Positions 1 to 11,660 of a DNA stretch of 64,000 nucleotides are shown piece by piece (position 1 is the stretch's first letter; each line of letters opens with the position of its first letter). Made by a program: the position numbers and the translations under genes. The DNA is from Tetracentron sinense. Its lineage: Eukaryota > Streptophyta > Magnoliopsida > Trochodendrales > Trochodendraceae. The DNA lies in the NCBI GenBank assembly GCA_015143295.1, contig CM026564.1, forward strand, positions 12,450,416 to 12,514,415. Direction: 5' to 3'. The notes under the pieces are model-generated. The model saw only the letters and a list, made by a program, of their open reading frames with translations, was not told the DNA's origin and did not search any database.

Positions 1-1023
1 GTGTCTGGGAATAAACCAAAATGTCATCAAAAAATACAATCACGCACCTATCAAGATATGGCCAGAACACCCGGTTCATCAAATCCATAAAGGCTGCCGG
101 CGCGTTCGTGAGTCCAAAAGGCATCACCAAGAACTCGTAGTGTCCATACCAAGTCCTGAAAGCAGTTTTGGGAACATCTTCCACCTTAATCTTCAACTAG
201 TGATAACCCGATCGAAGGTCTATCTTTGAGAAAAATCTCGCTCCCTTCAACTGATCGAACAAATCATCAATTCTAGGCAATGGATACCTATTCTTTATAG
301 TGACCTTGTTCAATTGCCGGTAATCGATGCACATCCGCATCGAACCATCTTTCTTCTTAACAAACAACACCGGGGCACCCCACGGTGAGACACTTGGTCG
401 AATGAAACCAAGGCCATGTAATTCCTCCAACTGAGTCTTCAACTCCTTGAGTTCTACCGGGGCCATTCTATACGGAGCCCGAGAGATGGGAGCTATGCCT
501 GGTGCAAGCTCGATCACAAACTCAATCTCCCTGTCTGGAGGCAATCCTGGCAACTCCTCTGGAAATACATCCAGGAATTTACTCACGACCGGAATAGTCG
601 AAGAGTCCTTTGCCTCGAGGTTCGCTAAGCTCAATGCCGTAAAACGAGCGATATCTCTACTTTTTAACCCCCAAAAGTGAAATGGTTTTCCTTCTACCGG
701 CTTGAAGAGTACCATCTTCTCAAAGCAATCTACATGCCCATGATGTGCTGCTAACCAATCCATTCCCAATATGACATCAAAGTCTTGGAATCTCAGGACG
801 ATGAGATCAACTGCCAACTCGTGGCTTCCAACTTGGACCACACTATTTCTATACACTTTATCTGCCAATACTGTTTTGCCGAGAGGAGTCGAAATGGCTA
901 ACTCCGGTTCTAGCTGACTTGGCTCTACAGAAAAGTCTTCTGAAAAACTCGACGAGACAAATGTATGAGTAGACCTGGTATCAATCAACACTCGAGCCAA
1001 ATACTCATTGACTAGTAGGGTTC
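1..1023 (-). pseudogene. pol: gypsy-1 pol, protease and reverse transcriptase (partial)
   Basis: Second exon of the polyprotein. The protease motif reads [10 protein letters not shown], where DTG would be expected at the active site, so the Gly is replaced by Arg. RT follows with [20 protein letters not shown] and [11 protein letters not shown]. An in-frame TAG at 197-199 replaces the Gln codon after SGYH; beyond it the frame stays open to position 1 and includes the catalytic FFDDILVYS motif. RNase H, integrase and chromodomain are outside the window. With an altered protease site and a stop in RT, this copy is unlikely to be active by itself. Confidence 0.9.
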
Positions 1024-1171
1024 CTAAAATTTTGACTAGCGGAGTTAATCCATGCATCAACAGTGTATACATGTAGGTATATATACATATATAACATGCC
1101 AAGTACGTACACAATCAATTAATACTTAACAGTTTAATTTACGGATAATTAAATAAGCTACAATTACGTAC
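1024..1171 (-). other. putative gag-pol intron of gypsy-1 (148 nt)
   Basis: On the minus strand the donor reads GCAAG|GTACGTAATT and the acceptor ATTTTAG|GAACC. Removal joins VVQ to GTLLVNEY in frame through a split Gly codon; retention gives a stop three codons into the intron. Similar introns lie at the same site in gypsy-2, -3 and -4. Confidence 0.7.
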
Positions 1172-2420
1172 CTTGCACTACATCGTCAGATGCAAGTGCA
1201 TCACCCTCTGTTAAGGCAAAAACTCGCCCCTGGTTTGCCTGGCGAGACTGAGGTGTAGATTGGGTAGTCTGAGATGACGCCTGATATGATCCTGCTGGGC
1301 GTGCTGGTGGCCTAATCCCCTGAGACTGGCCGGGTAAATGCCGACTGGGGCAATCCCTGATCATATGGCCCTGGCGACCACAATGAAAGCATCCACCTGA
1401 TGCCCTTCAGCAATCTCCTACCGGGTGCCTTCGGCCGCACGAAGTGCAGACCTCGTGAGTATAGGTCGGAGGGCCCGGAGGTGGAGCATACCTCATCGTC
1501 TGAGGTGCAATAGGTCGTGGGGCCAGAAGAGCCTGAGGTCGCGGTGCCTGCAGCACATACTGCCGGGGAGCTGGAGGCGCATAAGTCGGCCTCATCGGTG
1601 GTGTTGGCCATGTATACTGATAAGGGCCGGTACAAGCCCGCCTTTCTGAAGGTGCTGAACTACTAGCTTGGCCTCTCGCCAACTCCCTCTTCTTGGACAC
1701 TGTCTCTGAATTGGCCTCGACCAATAAGGCCTTGTCTACTACCTCAGGGTAGGTAACATGTCAGAAAACCGAAACCTTCTCCATGATAACATCTTTGAAC
1801 CCTTGCTCAAACCTTCTTGCCTTCATTGCCTCGGTGGCAACCATGTGAGTCGCGAAGCGTGATAGCTCCGAGAACTTAGCCTTGTATTGTGCCACCAACA
1901 TCAAACCTTGCTCGAGGTTGATGAATTCTCTCTCTTTCTTTTCCCATGCTCCAATCGGAAAATACTTCTTGTAAAAAGCATCCTTGAACTCATCCCAAGT
2001 CCAAGTTTGACCCTGCATGGCCAAATCTCGCGTCCTCAACGCGGAAAACCACCAATGGTGTGCTTCGCCCTCTAGCATGAAAGCTGCCCATGCTACTCTC
2101 TCCTCCTCTGTGGGTGAGAGGACTGTAAAAACCTTTTCCATCTGGAGGATCCACGCCTCCGCAGCAAGAGGGTCCACACTCCCATGGAAGGATGGAGGCC
2201 TCAATCTCCTGAATGCCTCAACTCCAGCGGTACGATGTACTAGAGCTGCAGGCGGTGGAGTAGGTGCCGCTGATGCCGGTATAGTTTGCTGAGCCGCCAG
2301 GATGGCGAGTGTCTCAGCAATAGAGCATAAGACCTGAGAGAGGTCCGGCGGCTCATCCTCATCCCGTGAAGAAGAGGAAGCTCTGGTATGTGGCTCACGA
2401 CCCCGTGTGTTCCTTCTCAT
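1172..2420 (-). pseudogene. gag: gypsy-1 gag with two in-frame stops
   Basis: Structural protein of the particle. It starts at the ATG at 2420 with MRRNTRGRE, about 10 nt after a conserved TTCTCAG. The retrotransposon gag domain is visible (FRRLRPPSFHG, AEAWILQMEKVF, MLEGEAHHWW, KYFPIGAWEKKEREF). A Pro-rich linker precedes a short Cys/His motif CTSCGRRHPVGDC and the true knuckle CFHCGRQGHMIRDC (CX2CX4HX4C). Two stops are in the same frame: TGA at 1761-1763 and TGA at 1407-1409, so no indel is needed to explain the breaks. The exon ends at VVQ plus one base, at the intron. Confidence 0.9.
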
Positions 2421-2781
2421 GACTAAAGTCCTGAGAATAATAACACCACATGAGTCTAACTTGAAACCACAGTTTATTTCAATGTCATTTCACAATAATT
2501 CAATTTGTATTAGTTGTATAATACTAATACACATCACATCAAGTCATCAGAGTATTCATCACATCATACTTATACTTTAGTGTTCTAGCGTACCTAGGAC
2601 CCGTACTTGGTTAAAGCAACCATTTTAGACTAAGACTAAAGTTTAGTCTTACACTTGGAACCAGACTCGCTCCCGACTTACTTCCTTCCTAAATTGTTTC
2701 CTAACATATGCTCTTGTCAAGCCGTGGTATAAGATTCCAAGTGACCCTAGAGACCTAAAGCCTAAGCTCTGATACCACTTC
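2421..2781 (-). other. gypsy-1 leader with Met primer-binding site
   Basis: The primer-binding site TGGTATCAGAGC (minus strand, 2766-2777) matches the 3' end of initiator tRNA-Met and begins four bases after the LTR end at 2782. At 2431-2432 lies the AG of a conserved TTCTCAG, ten bases upstream of the gag ATG, present at the same place in all four gypsy copies. No ORF is seen here. Confidence 0.85.
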
Positions 2782-3083
2782 TGTCGCGACCCAAAACCCT
2801 CCTTAGGAGTTAGAGTGAATCGTGGACGACTAAATCATGACTTACATGACTTGCTTGACAAACCACCTGCAAAACACCCACAGAGCATATACAATAGAGG
2901 ATAACAGCGGAAGCATAACTATAAGACACAGCGGAAATCTAACAAACCTCTAAGTATATACACATGGTCCAAGTTTTAATACAAAGAAATGAAAACAAAG
3001 AAAGTGCGGGCATGCCCGCCAAAATACATGGATATAATCACTCTTGCTCACCCACAGCTAATCCACTCAGAATCTAACACCAC

Positions 3084-3203
3084 CTACTGATAACCCTCTA
3101 CGGAAGGTTCCTCCAAAGGCTCCTCGACGTACTCCTCCTCCACCCATGGACCAGGAGCACAAACATCAAATGGAGCAGCAGCTCCCTCAGAACCTGCCGA
3201 CAT
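3084..3203 (-). CDS. LTR-encoded small acidic ORF (39 aa), gypsy-1
   Basis: Starts at ATG 3203 (MSAGSEG) and ends TAG at 3084. The core APGPWVEEEYVEEPLEEP is rich in Glu. Equivalent ORFs at the same site in the other LTRs share the PW(V/I)EEE core while third codon positions vary, which suggests coding. In this copy an earlier ATG, in the GAGTATTCCATGCTC hairpin, is one base out of frame. Function unknown; no family recognised. Confidence 0.5.
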   Translation of the reverse strand: MSAGSEGAAAPFDVCAPGPWVEEEYVEEPLEEPSVEGYQ

Positions 3204-3507
3204 AAGAAGTACGGTTGAGCATGGAATACTCAGCGGGTACTAAGCACTAACCAACAGTCATAGCATACGGATAGCATACATAAAGCAGGAAACAATTCAC
3301 GCATATAAAGCAGGAATGATTCATATCAGGACAATAAAGTAAAGCAATATAATTCATCATGTTTGCATTCATAAAAGCCGATAAAACCCTTGAAATCTTG
3401 TGCACTTGACTTGACTGAAATTACCCTTTTTATGCTTGAAACCTTGTCTACCATGTCATGCGTGTCATGTCATGCCATGCGTGTATCATGCTTGCTTGTT
3501 CTGGAAA

Positions 3508-3690
3508 GTAATCTACTTGTGAGGGAAGGGAGACCCTTCTTCCTAGAATGCTCATGCTTGTCCTTCCACTTGTGAGATTCACTTGTGAGATGTCCTTGTG
3601 AGATGCACTTGCGAGGAAAGGGAGACCCTTCTTATGATATGTATGCACTTGCGAGGGAAGGGAGACCCTTCTTATGAAAATGCATGATTG
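3508..3690 (-). repeat. tandem short hairpin repeats in gypsy-1 LTR
   Basis: Two close copies and one diverged copy of a unit containing GGGAAGGGAGACCCTTCTT (plus strand) and spaced by CACTTGCGAG-like sequence. Each can pair GAAGGG with CCCTTC. The position between the donor-like site and the small ORF matches longer arrays in other LTRs. Confidence 0.6.
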
Positions 3691-4591
3691 TCTTGTCCTT
3701 ACCAAAAGCGAGGTAAAACATATCGTCGGATATACCCCACCTCTAAATCCCATTCTCGAAAACCTCGGTAAACCTGTCATGTATGCGTGCTCGTGAGGTC
3801 GTGTGCATACTTGCATTTAGAATTACATATGGCATTTGAGTAATTCATAACACATACATCAATGATTTGAGCAATTTAGTATTCATTTCATTTATGGAAA
3901 GCGAACAATCACACTATCATGACCCTAGCAATTTTCATAAATCTTAAACATGCATTTTCTTAATTTATTATTCATTTTATTCACCTTGGCATTTCATCAA
4001 ACATGGTGCATTCATTATTTATTAACCCTACAACATGCTTTTCTAGGTGGGTTTTACTCACATCACATATGTATGTTCATTATGGGTACAATGCCCTCCC
4101 CGTTCATCCATCACATCAATACACACGGCATCCAATCGCCCACATTCATCTCCATTCACCATTCATCATTCACCATTCACAACCCATCTCATAATACATG
4201 GATATATAAAGAAACACAAAGAAAATAAAGGAAAAGAAGAACTATAACTAGGAGGGTAGCAAGAAGTACCGACCTTGATCAAGTGAGGAAGAAATCTCCT
4301 TCCAAAAACGACCGTGAGTTGCTGCCCTAGCTTGAGGAGATGCTCCTCATGAGCTTGTGCCTTGATCTTGAAGAAAAATGGGCTTGAGTTGAGTGTGGGT
4401 TCACAAACCCCTTGATTTCTCTCCAAAATGGAAACCCTAGGTTTAGGAATCGCCCTCTCCTCTCTTCTTATCTCCCAATCTCTCTAAGTGTCGAAATGAA
4501 GCCCTAAAGGCTCGGGTTAAACTCTTAAGGTAAGAGTGAACCGACCAAAAGACCATAATACCCTTACTGAAATTTCTGCAAAAACACGAGT

Positions 4592-4775
4592 ACCAAGCGA
4601 TCGGTGTTTATGACCGATCGATCGGTTGCCTACCGAGCGATTGGTGTGTTGACCGAGCTCTCGACCAAAAATCAACTCTTTGGAAAATTTCCCCATACAA
4701 AAATCTTGACCAGTCGATAGCCTCCGAGCGATCGGTTTTGGACCGATCGATTGCTCCATGGACCGAGCGATCGGT
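4592..4775 (-). promoter_or_regulatory. palindrome array in U3 of gypsy-1 LTR
   Basis: Six or seven copies of 14-bp sites related to ACCGATCGATCGGT, some with one half changed (ACCGAGCGATCGGT), on both sides of a conserved box that reads TTGTATGGGG on the minus strand. Same position and flanks as in gypsy-2, gypsy-3 and the Sirevirus LTR. Confidence 0.75.
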
Positions 4776-4987
4776 GGTCTACAGGTCCAAACTGTTTTGG
4801 CCATAACTTTTGACTCGTTCGTCCGATTTTGACGATTCAACTTGCGTTGGGTTCGTACTTCGAAAATGAACATTTCTGGTGTTTCGGAATTTCCAATTTC
4901 TTCCTTATTTATTAATTATACCTATTTAAAGGCAAAATGGTAACGAAAGTGTCATGCATTAAATGTGAAAAAGTCTGGGGCACTACA

Positions 4988-5197
4988 AACAAATTAGTCT
5001 TGGTCAAAACAGGTTGAACTTCGACCGAACTTGGAGTCCTACGCTAGGAACATGGATTGTATGTTATGATGTTGTGTTGTATACCATGTGTGTATTATTA
5101 TGTGCTTGGTAAAATATGCTTTGAATGAATGGTGAAGTTGTTACTAAATGTGTGTCCCAGTTAAACTCATGTTGTATTGTCGTTCTCAGGAGAAATC
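4988..5197 (+). other. gypsy-2 leader fragment
   Basis: Matches the gypsy-3 leader (AGTCTT-GTCAAAA-AGGT, CCTACGCTAGGAACA) and ends with TCGTTCTCAG at 5189, the 3'-splice-like sequence upstream of the gag ATG at 5198. The part with the primer site is missing, cut off by gypsy-1. Confidence 0.8.
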
Positions 5198-6420
5198 ATG
5201 AGACGCAATACCCAGGGTCGCGGATACAACACACGGGGCAATGGAAGTGATGCTCCATCGGGTGATGATCAACCCGATTTTGCCCAAGTCTTTGCTTTAT
5301 TAGCCGAGACTTTGGCTATGTTAGCGGCAAGGCAACTGGCTACTCCGCCTAATGCGGCACTTATACCGGCTCCTCCTAATCGAGCACAAGTTGGAAATAG
5401 AGGCTTTCCAGAGGATGAGGCCTCCAATCTTTTGTGGGAGTATTGACCTGCTTGTTGCCGAAGGATGGATTCGGTAATTAGAAAAGATATTCTCTGTATT
5501 GGCGCCTATGGAGGTGGAAAGGGTTACTTGGGCCGCCTTTATGCTTGAAGGTGAGGCCGATCATTGGTGGAAGTCCGCATTTCGGACCCGAGAGTTGACC
5601 CGACAAGGTCAAGACTGGACTTGGGAGGAATTCTTGGACGTTTTCAACAAGAAATACTTCCCGATTGGGATGAAAGAGAAGATGGAAGTGGAGTTCATTA
5701 CCTTAGAGCAAGGTAATATGTCAGTAGCAGCTTATGAAGCCAAATTTTCGGAGCTATCTCGGTTTACTCCACATATGATAGCGACCGAGGCTATGAAAGC
5801 CCAGAAATTTGAGAGGGGGTTGAAGGCCTACCTCAAGGATCGAGTCTCAATGTTCAGACATGAGACATATTCAGAAGTTGTGGACAAGGCACTTTTGGCC
5901 GAGTCGAACTCTGAGGAGTTCTTCAAGAGAAGAGGAATGGAGAAAGGACAGTCGAGTAGTCCAGGAGAGAAAAGAGTAAGGACTAGCTTGTATCAGTCTG
6001 CAGGGCCGGCTCAGTCACAGAGGATATATTCGGCACCACAGGCTCCCCGCCCTTTTGCTCCACCAGCTTTTCGCCCGGCTTTTGCTCAGATTTCTCGTCC
6101 CGCAGTGACTCAGGCTACGGGATATGCTCCTCACACCTATTTGCACAATATATGCACCCTTTGGGGAAGGAGGCACCCGGAGGGTTACAGGAAGTTGCTT
6201 CCATTGTGGTGACCATGGCCACATGGTTAGAGATTGTCCCCGACGTCATTTCCAACTCAGTCTTCAGGGAGCAGACCCCCGATTAGGCAGACATCTCAGC
6301 CTAGCTCTTCTCAGGCTTCGAGGGCCTCACCGTCTACAGAACCTCCTCTTCCACCCACACAGGGCCGAGTCTTCGCCCTATCAGAGAGAGACACACGTGC
6401 ATCCGACGATGTCATGCAAG
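5198..6420 (+). pseudogene. gag: gypsy-2 gag, broken
   Basis: Starts [14 protein letters not shown] at 5198. The frame is lost near 5400-5500, where the FRRLRPP segment should be, then resumes as MLEGEADHWW and KKYFPIGMKEKMEVEF. A second break near 6170-6210 separates the degraded first knuckle (CTLWGRRHPEGY) from CFHCGDHGHMVRDC. The end reads SDDVMQG at the intron border. Retrotransposon gag domain clear; not translatable as one protein. Confidence 0.88.
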
Positions 6421-6552
6421 GTACGCAAGAATCCTAGAATTTAAGTTGTGTAAGATTTCTATGGTTGGTTATGTAACTTTTACTAGGGGTTACCTATGTA
6501 TGATACTTATTATTATTTGAAATCTACTGATATTAGTTACTTAATCACACAT
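6421..6552 (+). other. gypsy-2 gag-pol intron, acceptor lost
   Basis: Donor ATGCAAG|GTACGC kept. The acceptor, CACACAG in gypsy-3, reads CACACAT here, so normal splicing is probably lost. Read-through meets a stop at codon five. Length about 132 nt. Confidence 0.6.
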
Positions 6553-9500
6553 GTGCTTTATTAGTGAACGAGTGTCTCACCCGAGTGTTGATAAACACAG
6601 GATCCACTCACTCTTTTGGCTCACGAAGTTTTGCAAAGGGCTTTTTGACTGAGGCTACTCCGTTAGAACGAGAATTGACCATTGCAACTCCGCTCGGCAA
6701 GTCAGTGGATACCGATAAAATATTTAGAGATTGTGTGGTTCAAGTGGAGGAGAATGAACTATTAGCCAATCTCATCGTCATAGATTTTTAAGACTTGGAT
6801 TTTGACGTCATCCTAAGAATGGATTAGTTATCAAACCACCATAGGCATGTTGCATGCTTTGAAAAGGTGGTGAATTTCAAGCCGAAAGGGGTTAAGCCTT
6901 TTCATTTCTGAGGATTGAGAGAAAGGGATATTGCTCGCTTGGCAGCTTTGAGCTTAGCGAACCCAGAAGCACAAAACTCCTCGGCTGTTCCGGTCGTGAG
7001 TGAGTTCTTGGATGTGTTTCCGGAGGAACTTCCCGGGTTGCCTCCTGACAGAAAGATTGAGTTCGCTATAGAGCTTCCTCCGGTATCGCTCCGATTTCAA
7101 TGGCACCATATAGAATGGCCCCTATAGAGGTTGAAGAATTGAAGAAACAAATTGAGGAGTTACAACAACTTGGTTTCATCCATCCAAGTGTCTCATCGTG
7201 GGGAGCTCCGGTTCTCTTTGTGAAGAAGAAAGATGGGTCGATGAGAATGTGTATAGACTACCGTCAGTTGAACAAGGTAACTATCAAGAACCGTTATCCC
7301 TTGCCACGGATAACGACTTGTTCGATCAACTGAAAGGAGCGAGATTCTTCTCCAAGATTGATCTTAGATCGGGATATCATCAGTTAAAGATCAAAGCGGA
7401 AGATGTTCCAAAGACGGCCTTCAGGACTCAGTATGGGCACTACGAGTTCCTTGTTATGCCTTTTGGGCTGATGAATGCACCGGCGGCATTCATGGATTTG
7501 ATGAACCGGGTGTTCCAATCATACTTGGATCGATGTGTGATCGTGTTCATCGATGACATTTTGGTGTATTCCCAGACACTGGAAGATCACGCACGAGATC
7601 TCCGCCTTGCTCTGGAGATGTTGAGAGAGCATAGGCTGTATGCCAAATTGAGTAAGTGCGAATTCTGGTTAGAGAAGGTAGCATTTCCCGGACATGTAGT
7701 GTCATCTGAGGGCATTTCTGTTGACCCGGCGAAGATAGAGGCAGTTATGAGCTGGGAGAGACCCAAGAGCATCACTGAGATACGTAGTTTCCTCGGGTTG
7801 CAGGCTATTACCGGAGATTTGTAGAGGGATTCTCCAGTTTGGCTGCACCTCTCACTTACTTGACAAGGAAAAATGCAAAGTTCAGTTGGAGCGACCGATG
7901 TGAAGTGAGCTTCCAGGAGTTGAAGAAACGCCTTACCACGGCTCCCATCCTCACAGTGCCTTCTGGGAGCGGCGGTTTCGTTGTATATAGTGATGCCTCC
8001 CATGTTGAGTTGGGATGCGTACTCATACAGCATGGCAAGGTTATTACCTACGCCTCAAGGCAATTGAAAGAGCATGAGAAGAACTATCCCACTCATGACT
8101 TAGAGCTCGCTGCGGTTGTGTTTGCATTGAAGATTTGGTGACATTACCTTTATGGGGAACAATTTGAGGTATTCACATATCATAAAAGCCTTAAGTATTT
8201 GTTTTTCCAGAAGGAGCTGAACTTGAGACAAAGAAGATGGGTAGAATTTTTGAAAGACTACGAGTGCTCCATTCAATACCACCCGGGCAAAGCGAATGTT
8301 GTAGCCGATGCTCTTAGCCAGAAGCCTACTGGACTTTTAGCGCATATGATGCTGAAGGAGTGGAGGTTGCTAGAGGATGCGTCCAACCTCGACATCAGTT
8401 TTAGTCTCCCTACCTTTGGGATGGTAATGGCTAACATCACAGTTAGGCCATATATCCTGAGCATGATCAAGGAGTTGCAGGGAATGGATGCCGAGCTACT
8501 TTCTTGTCGAGACAAGTCAATTAATAGTGGCAGTATGGATTTTTCGATGAGGGATGATGAAATTATCACTTTCAAAGGAAGAGTATGTGTCCCAGCCGAT
8601 GAGAAGCTTAAGCGAGAAATCTTGTACAAGGCTCACTGGTCCAAGTACACCGTTCACCCCGCGGGTACCAAAATGTATAGGGACTTGAAGAAGCATTTTG
8701 GTGGCGGAACATGAAGCGAGAAATAGCGGAGTGTGTGTCTAAATGCTTGGTGTGCCAACAAGTCAAACCCGAACACAGGAGACCGGCTGGAGTTTTACAG
8801 TCTCTCCCTATCCCCGAGTGGAAATAGGAACACATCTCTATGGACTTCATTGTGGGGTTGCCAAAGACGGCTAGAAACTGTGATGCTATATGGGTTGTGG
8901 TCAACAGACTGACGAAGTCCGTCCATTTCTTACCGTACCGGACTACATTCAACTCAAATCAGTTAGCGGCACTGTATATCAAGGAAATAGTCTGATTGCA
9001 CGGGGTGCCAGTGAGCATTGTGTCGGATCGGGACCCAAGATTCACGTCCAGGTTTTGGAAAAGTTTTCGAGGGGCAATGGGTTCCCGGTTAGACTTTAGC
9101 ACAGCTTTCCATTCACAGATGGATGGGCAAACCGAGTGAGTGAATCAGATTATCAAAAATATGCTCCGTGCATGTATGCTAGACTTCAAGGGAAGTTGGG
9201 AAGATCAGCTACCTTTAGTGGAATTCGCCTACAATAACAGTTATCAGGCAAGCATACAGATGGCACCTTTTGAGGCTTTGTATGGAAGAAGTTGTAGATC
9301 CCTGTTACATTGAGATGAAGTTGGGGAAAGAAAATTTTTGGGCCCTGAGTTAATTGAACAAACCGCAGATAGGGTCAAGCTTATCCGGGAGAGGTTGAAG
9401 ACCGCACAAGATCGACAGAAAAGCTAGGCCGACACCCGTAGGGGGGACCTTGAGTTTCGAGTTGGGGATTTTGTATTTGTTCGGGTTTCACCAACCAGGG

Positions 9501-9880
9501 GTGTTATGAGATTCGGAAAGAGAGGCAAGCTCAGTCCTAGATGTGTTGCTCCGTTCAAAATTATAACAAGAGTCGGTGAGGTGGCTTACCGTGTTGCTTT
9601 GCCCGCTCATATGGCGGCGGTCCACAACGTGTTTCACATCTTCATGCTTCGGAAGTATATTCCGGACCCTTCTCATGTCATCGAACTCGATCCAATTGAG
9701 ATTCAAGAGGATCTCACTTTGGTTGAGAAGCCGGTTCACATATTAGATCGAAGAGATCAAGTGCTTCACAACAAGACTATACCGCTAGTTCTCGTGCAAT
9801 GGCAACATAACACTCGAGAAGAGGCTACATGGGAACGTGAGGCCGAAGTCAAAGCGAAGTACCCCGAATTGTTTGGATGA
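6553..9880 (+). pseudogene. pol: gypsy-2 pol, broken
   Basis: All pol domains are recognisable in order: protease (LINTGSTHSF, with Asn in place of the catalytic Asp), RT ([24 protein letters not shown]), RNase H ([12 protein letters not shown]), integrase with a HHCC remnant and the segment ending in a degraded QMDGQTE, and a chromodomain-like end ([18 protein letters not shown]) before the stop at 9878-9880. Disruptions include frameshifts near 7310, 7800 and 8700 and many nonsense changes (for example at 6789, 8139, 8826, 9427). Several fit C-to-T or G-to-A change of Gln, Arg or Trp codons, the usual decay of methylated elements. Confidence 0.9.
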
Positions 9881-9932
9881 ATTTTGTATATAACTTGTAA
9901 ATTTGTTTTGAATTGTAATGCACGCATCGTTC

Positions 9933-9970
9933 AAATTTCGAGGACGAAATTTCTTATAAGGGGGGGAGGA
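9933..9970 (+). other. hairpin and polypurine tract of gypsy-2
   Basis: The inverted repeat AAATTTCG-AGGA-CGAAATTT (9933-9952) precedes the polypurine tract AAGGGGGGGAGGA (9958-9970), next to the LTR start TGTAGAACCC. Gypsy-3 has the same arrangement. The tract primes plus-strand synthesis in this family. Confidence 0.85.
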
Positions 9971-10237
9971 TGTAGAACCCTGGAACTTTTGTATATGCTT
10001 TGGGATGTGTGTCAAGGCATGAGGCATATGTAATCTCAAAAGAATTCATGAAATGAGAATTTGAAGTCTTTGAGAATCTTTGCAAGAATGCCATAATTAA
10101 TTAAATAAATTATTTTAAAATGTCTATAAGCCTCAAAAGTGTCCTAGTCAAGTTTAAGAGATGTTAGAATAGAAGAGGAAAATTTTCAAGTAGTAAGAAT
10201 GGGTCAAGAGTGAAATCAGCAGCAGATTTGTAGAGCA

Positions 10238-10404
10238 ACCGATCGCTCGGTCTTGAGTAGCGATCGATCGGAGGTTATCGACTGGTCAATTTTTTTGTAT
10301 GAGAACATTTTGCAGAGAGCATGTTTTTGACCGGTCACTCAGTCAATAACACCGATCGCTCGGTAGGAACCCGATCGATCGGTCATAACCACCGATCGCT
10401 CGGT
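10238..10404 (+). promoter_or_regulatory. palindrome array in U3 of gypsy-2 LTR
   Basis: Copies of ACCGATCGCTCGGT or ACCGATCGATCGG around a box TTTGTATGAGAACATTTTGC, followed about 60 bp later by a TATA-like sequence. Confidence 0.75.
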
Positions 10405-11384
10405 CTTTGCGTTTTTGCAGAAATTTCAGTAAGGGCTATTTCATCTTTTGGGGGTTAAACCCTTTCTTATAAGGCTTGCCTGAGCCTTAGGGCCCCATTC
10501 ACTACACTTAGGAGATTTTGAGAGATAGAGAGAGAGGAGAAGGGGATTCCTAACCTAGGTTTTCCTCTTGAGAAGAGATCAAGAGTTGGGCTACCCAAGA
10601 TTTGTTCCAAAACTTGGATTCTTCAAAGCCAAGCCTCAAGCTCGTGGGGGAGTCTCTCTCAAGCAAGGGCAGCATTTTAAAGGTATTTTCAAGAGGGTTT
10701 CCTTCCCACTCAAGCCTTCTTCAAGCAAGAGTCCTCCTTCTTTCAAGTTGGAGCTTCAATCAAGGCTTCCACCCAAGATCAAGCCTTGACTCAAGGTTAG
10801 TACACCCTACTAACTTCCCCTAGTAATAACCTAGTTTTCTATTGTGAAATGTGACTCTTGATATTAGGGTTCTTCCTTATGAAATTTATCATCTCCAATA
10901 AATCTAAACAAGATAAGAAAAGGGTATGGATGTGTATGGAGTGTTGATTCAGGCGATTGGATGCCGAAATGTATGGATGTGTGTTGTTTCTGAAAAGGAA
11001 AATGGAGGATGGGCATTTCATAAATAACAAACCTACCTTTATGATTGAATGGAAAACATGCACTAAAAAGAATAAGATGAACTACTAAGGAACGTTGCAT
11101 GTTGTGTGTTTGAAAAAATGCCTAAACTATAAGCAAATGCCTTAAATGAAGAAAATGGAAGTAGGTGGTAGGCATGTGTGCTTATGAATGATGAATTGAT
11201 CAAATGCCATGTAGATTACTCAAATTTTCATATGCTTATACTATGAATTTAATTGTGATGCATACCTCTCTTGTTATCCGCATTCCCATGATTGTCACCA
11301 TTGCTACGAGCACGAGCACCCATGTATGCATGAACCGAAATTTCAAGAGCATATGCATATAATAATCAACAAGAAAACATTGCA

Positions 11385-11660
11385 TGTCAAGGAGGTTGGT
11401 AGTCCAGGAAAATTCGGGTATTAGCCTCTGGCTCACAGGAAAACTGAAAATACTACATGTCAAGGAGGTTGGTAGCCCAGGGACATTCGGGTACTAGCCT
11501 CTGGCTCACAAGAAAACTAAACAAGTAACTAAAATCAAGCATACGTCGAGGTTGATAGCCCAGGAACATTCGGGTACTAGCCTCTGGCTCACAAGAAAAC
11601 CATATATCAAGGAGGTTGGCAGCCCAGGGACATTCGGGTGCTAGCCTCTGGCTCACAAGT
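11385..11660 (+). repeat. four tandem hairpin units in gypsy-2 LTR
   Basis: Units of the type GGAGGTTGGTAGCCCAGGGA-N-GGGTGCTAGCCTCTGGCTCACAAG. The first and last parts of each unit can pair (GAGGTT with AGCCTC, one G-U pair). Confidence 0.8.

Larger units (their letters stand above)
1..4987 (-). mobile_element. gypsy-1: Ty3/gypsy Tekay-like retrotransposon, 5' part
   Basis: Read on the minus strand: a 2.2-kb 5' LTR (4987 to 2782), an initiator-Met primer site, leader, gag, a small intron, then protease and reverse transcriptase running off the window edge. The 3' part lies outside, so the target-site duplication cannot be checked. The right end abuts sequence at 4988 that matches the gypsy-3 leader from about 30021, so this copy most likely inserted in the leader of gypsy-2; the expected duplication would be AACAA (4988-4992). 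It is fairly well kept: three in-frame stops and no frameshift seen. Confidence 0.9.
2782..4987 (-). repeat. gypsy-1 5' LTR (2206 bp)
   Basis: On the minus strand it starts TGTAGTGCCCCAGAC and ends GGTCGCGACA, with TG/CA termini next to the primer site. Reading direction: palindrome array (4775 to 4592), a conserved GTATGGGGAAA box inside it, splice-donor-like CAAG|GTCGGTAC at 4273, short tandem repeats (about 3690 to 3508), the hairpin GAGTATTCCATGCTC, a small acidic ORF, and the U5 end. The same order is found in every gypsy LTR of the window. Confidence 0.88.

Noticed and set aside
10568..10823. ORFs in the first LTR exon-like region (10568, 10602, 41493)
   Set aside because: They lack an ATG and related LTRs use different frames or contain stops, so coding is not supported.
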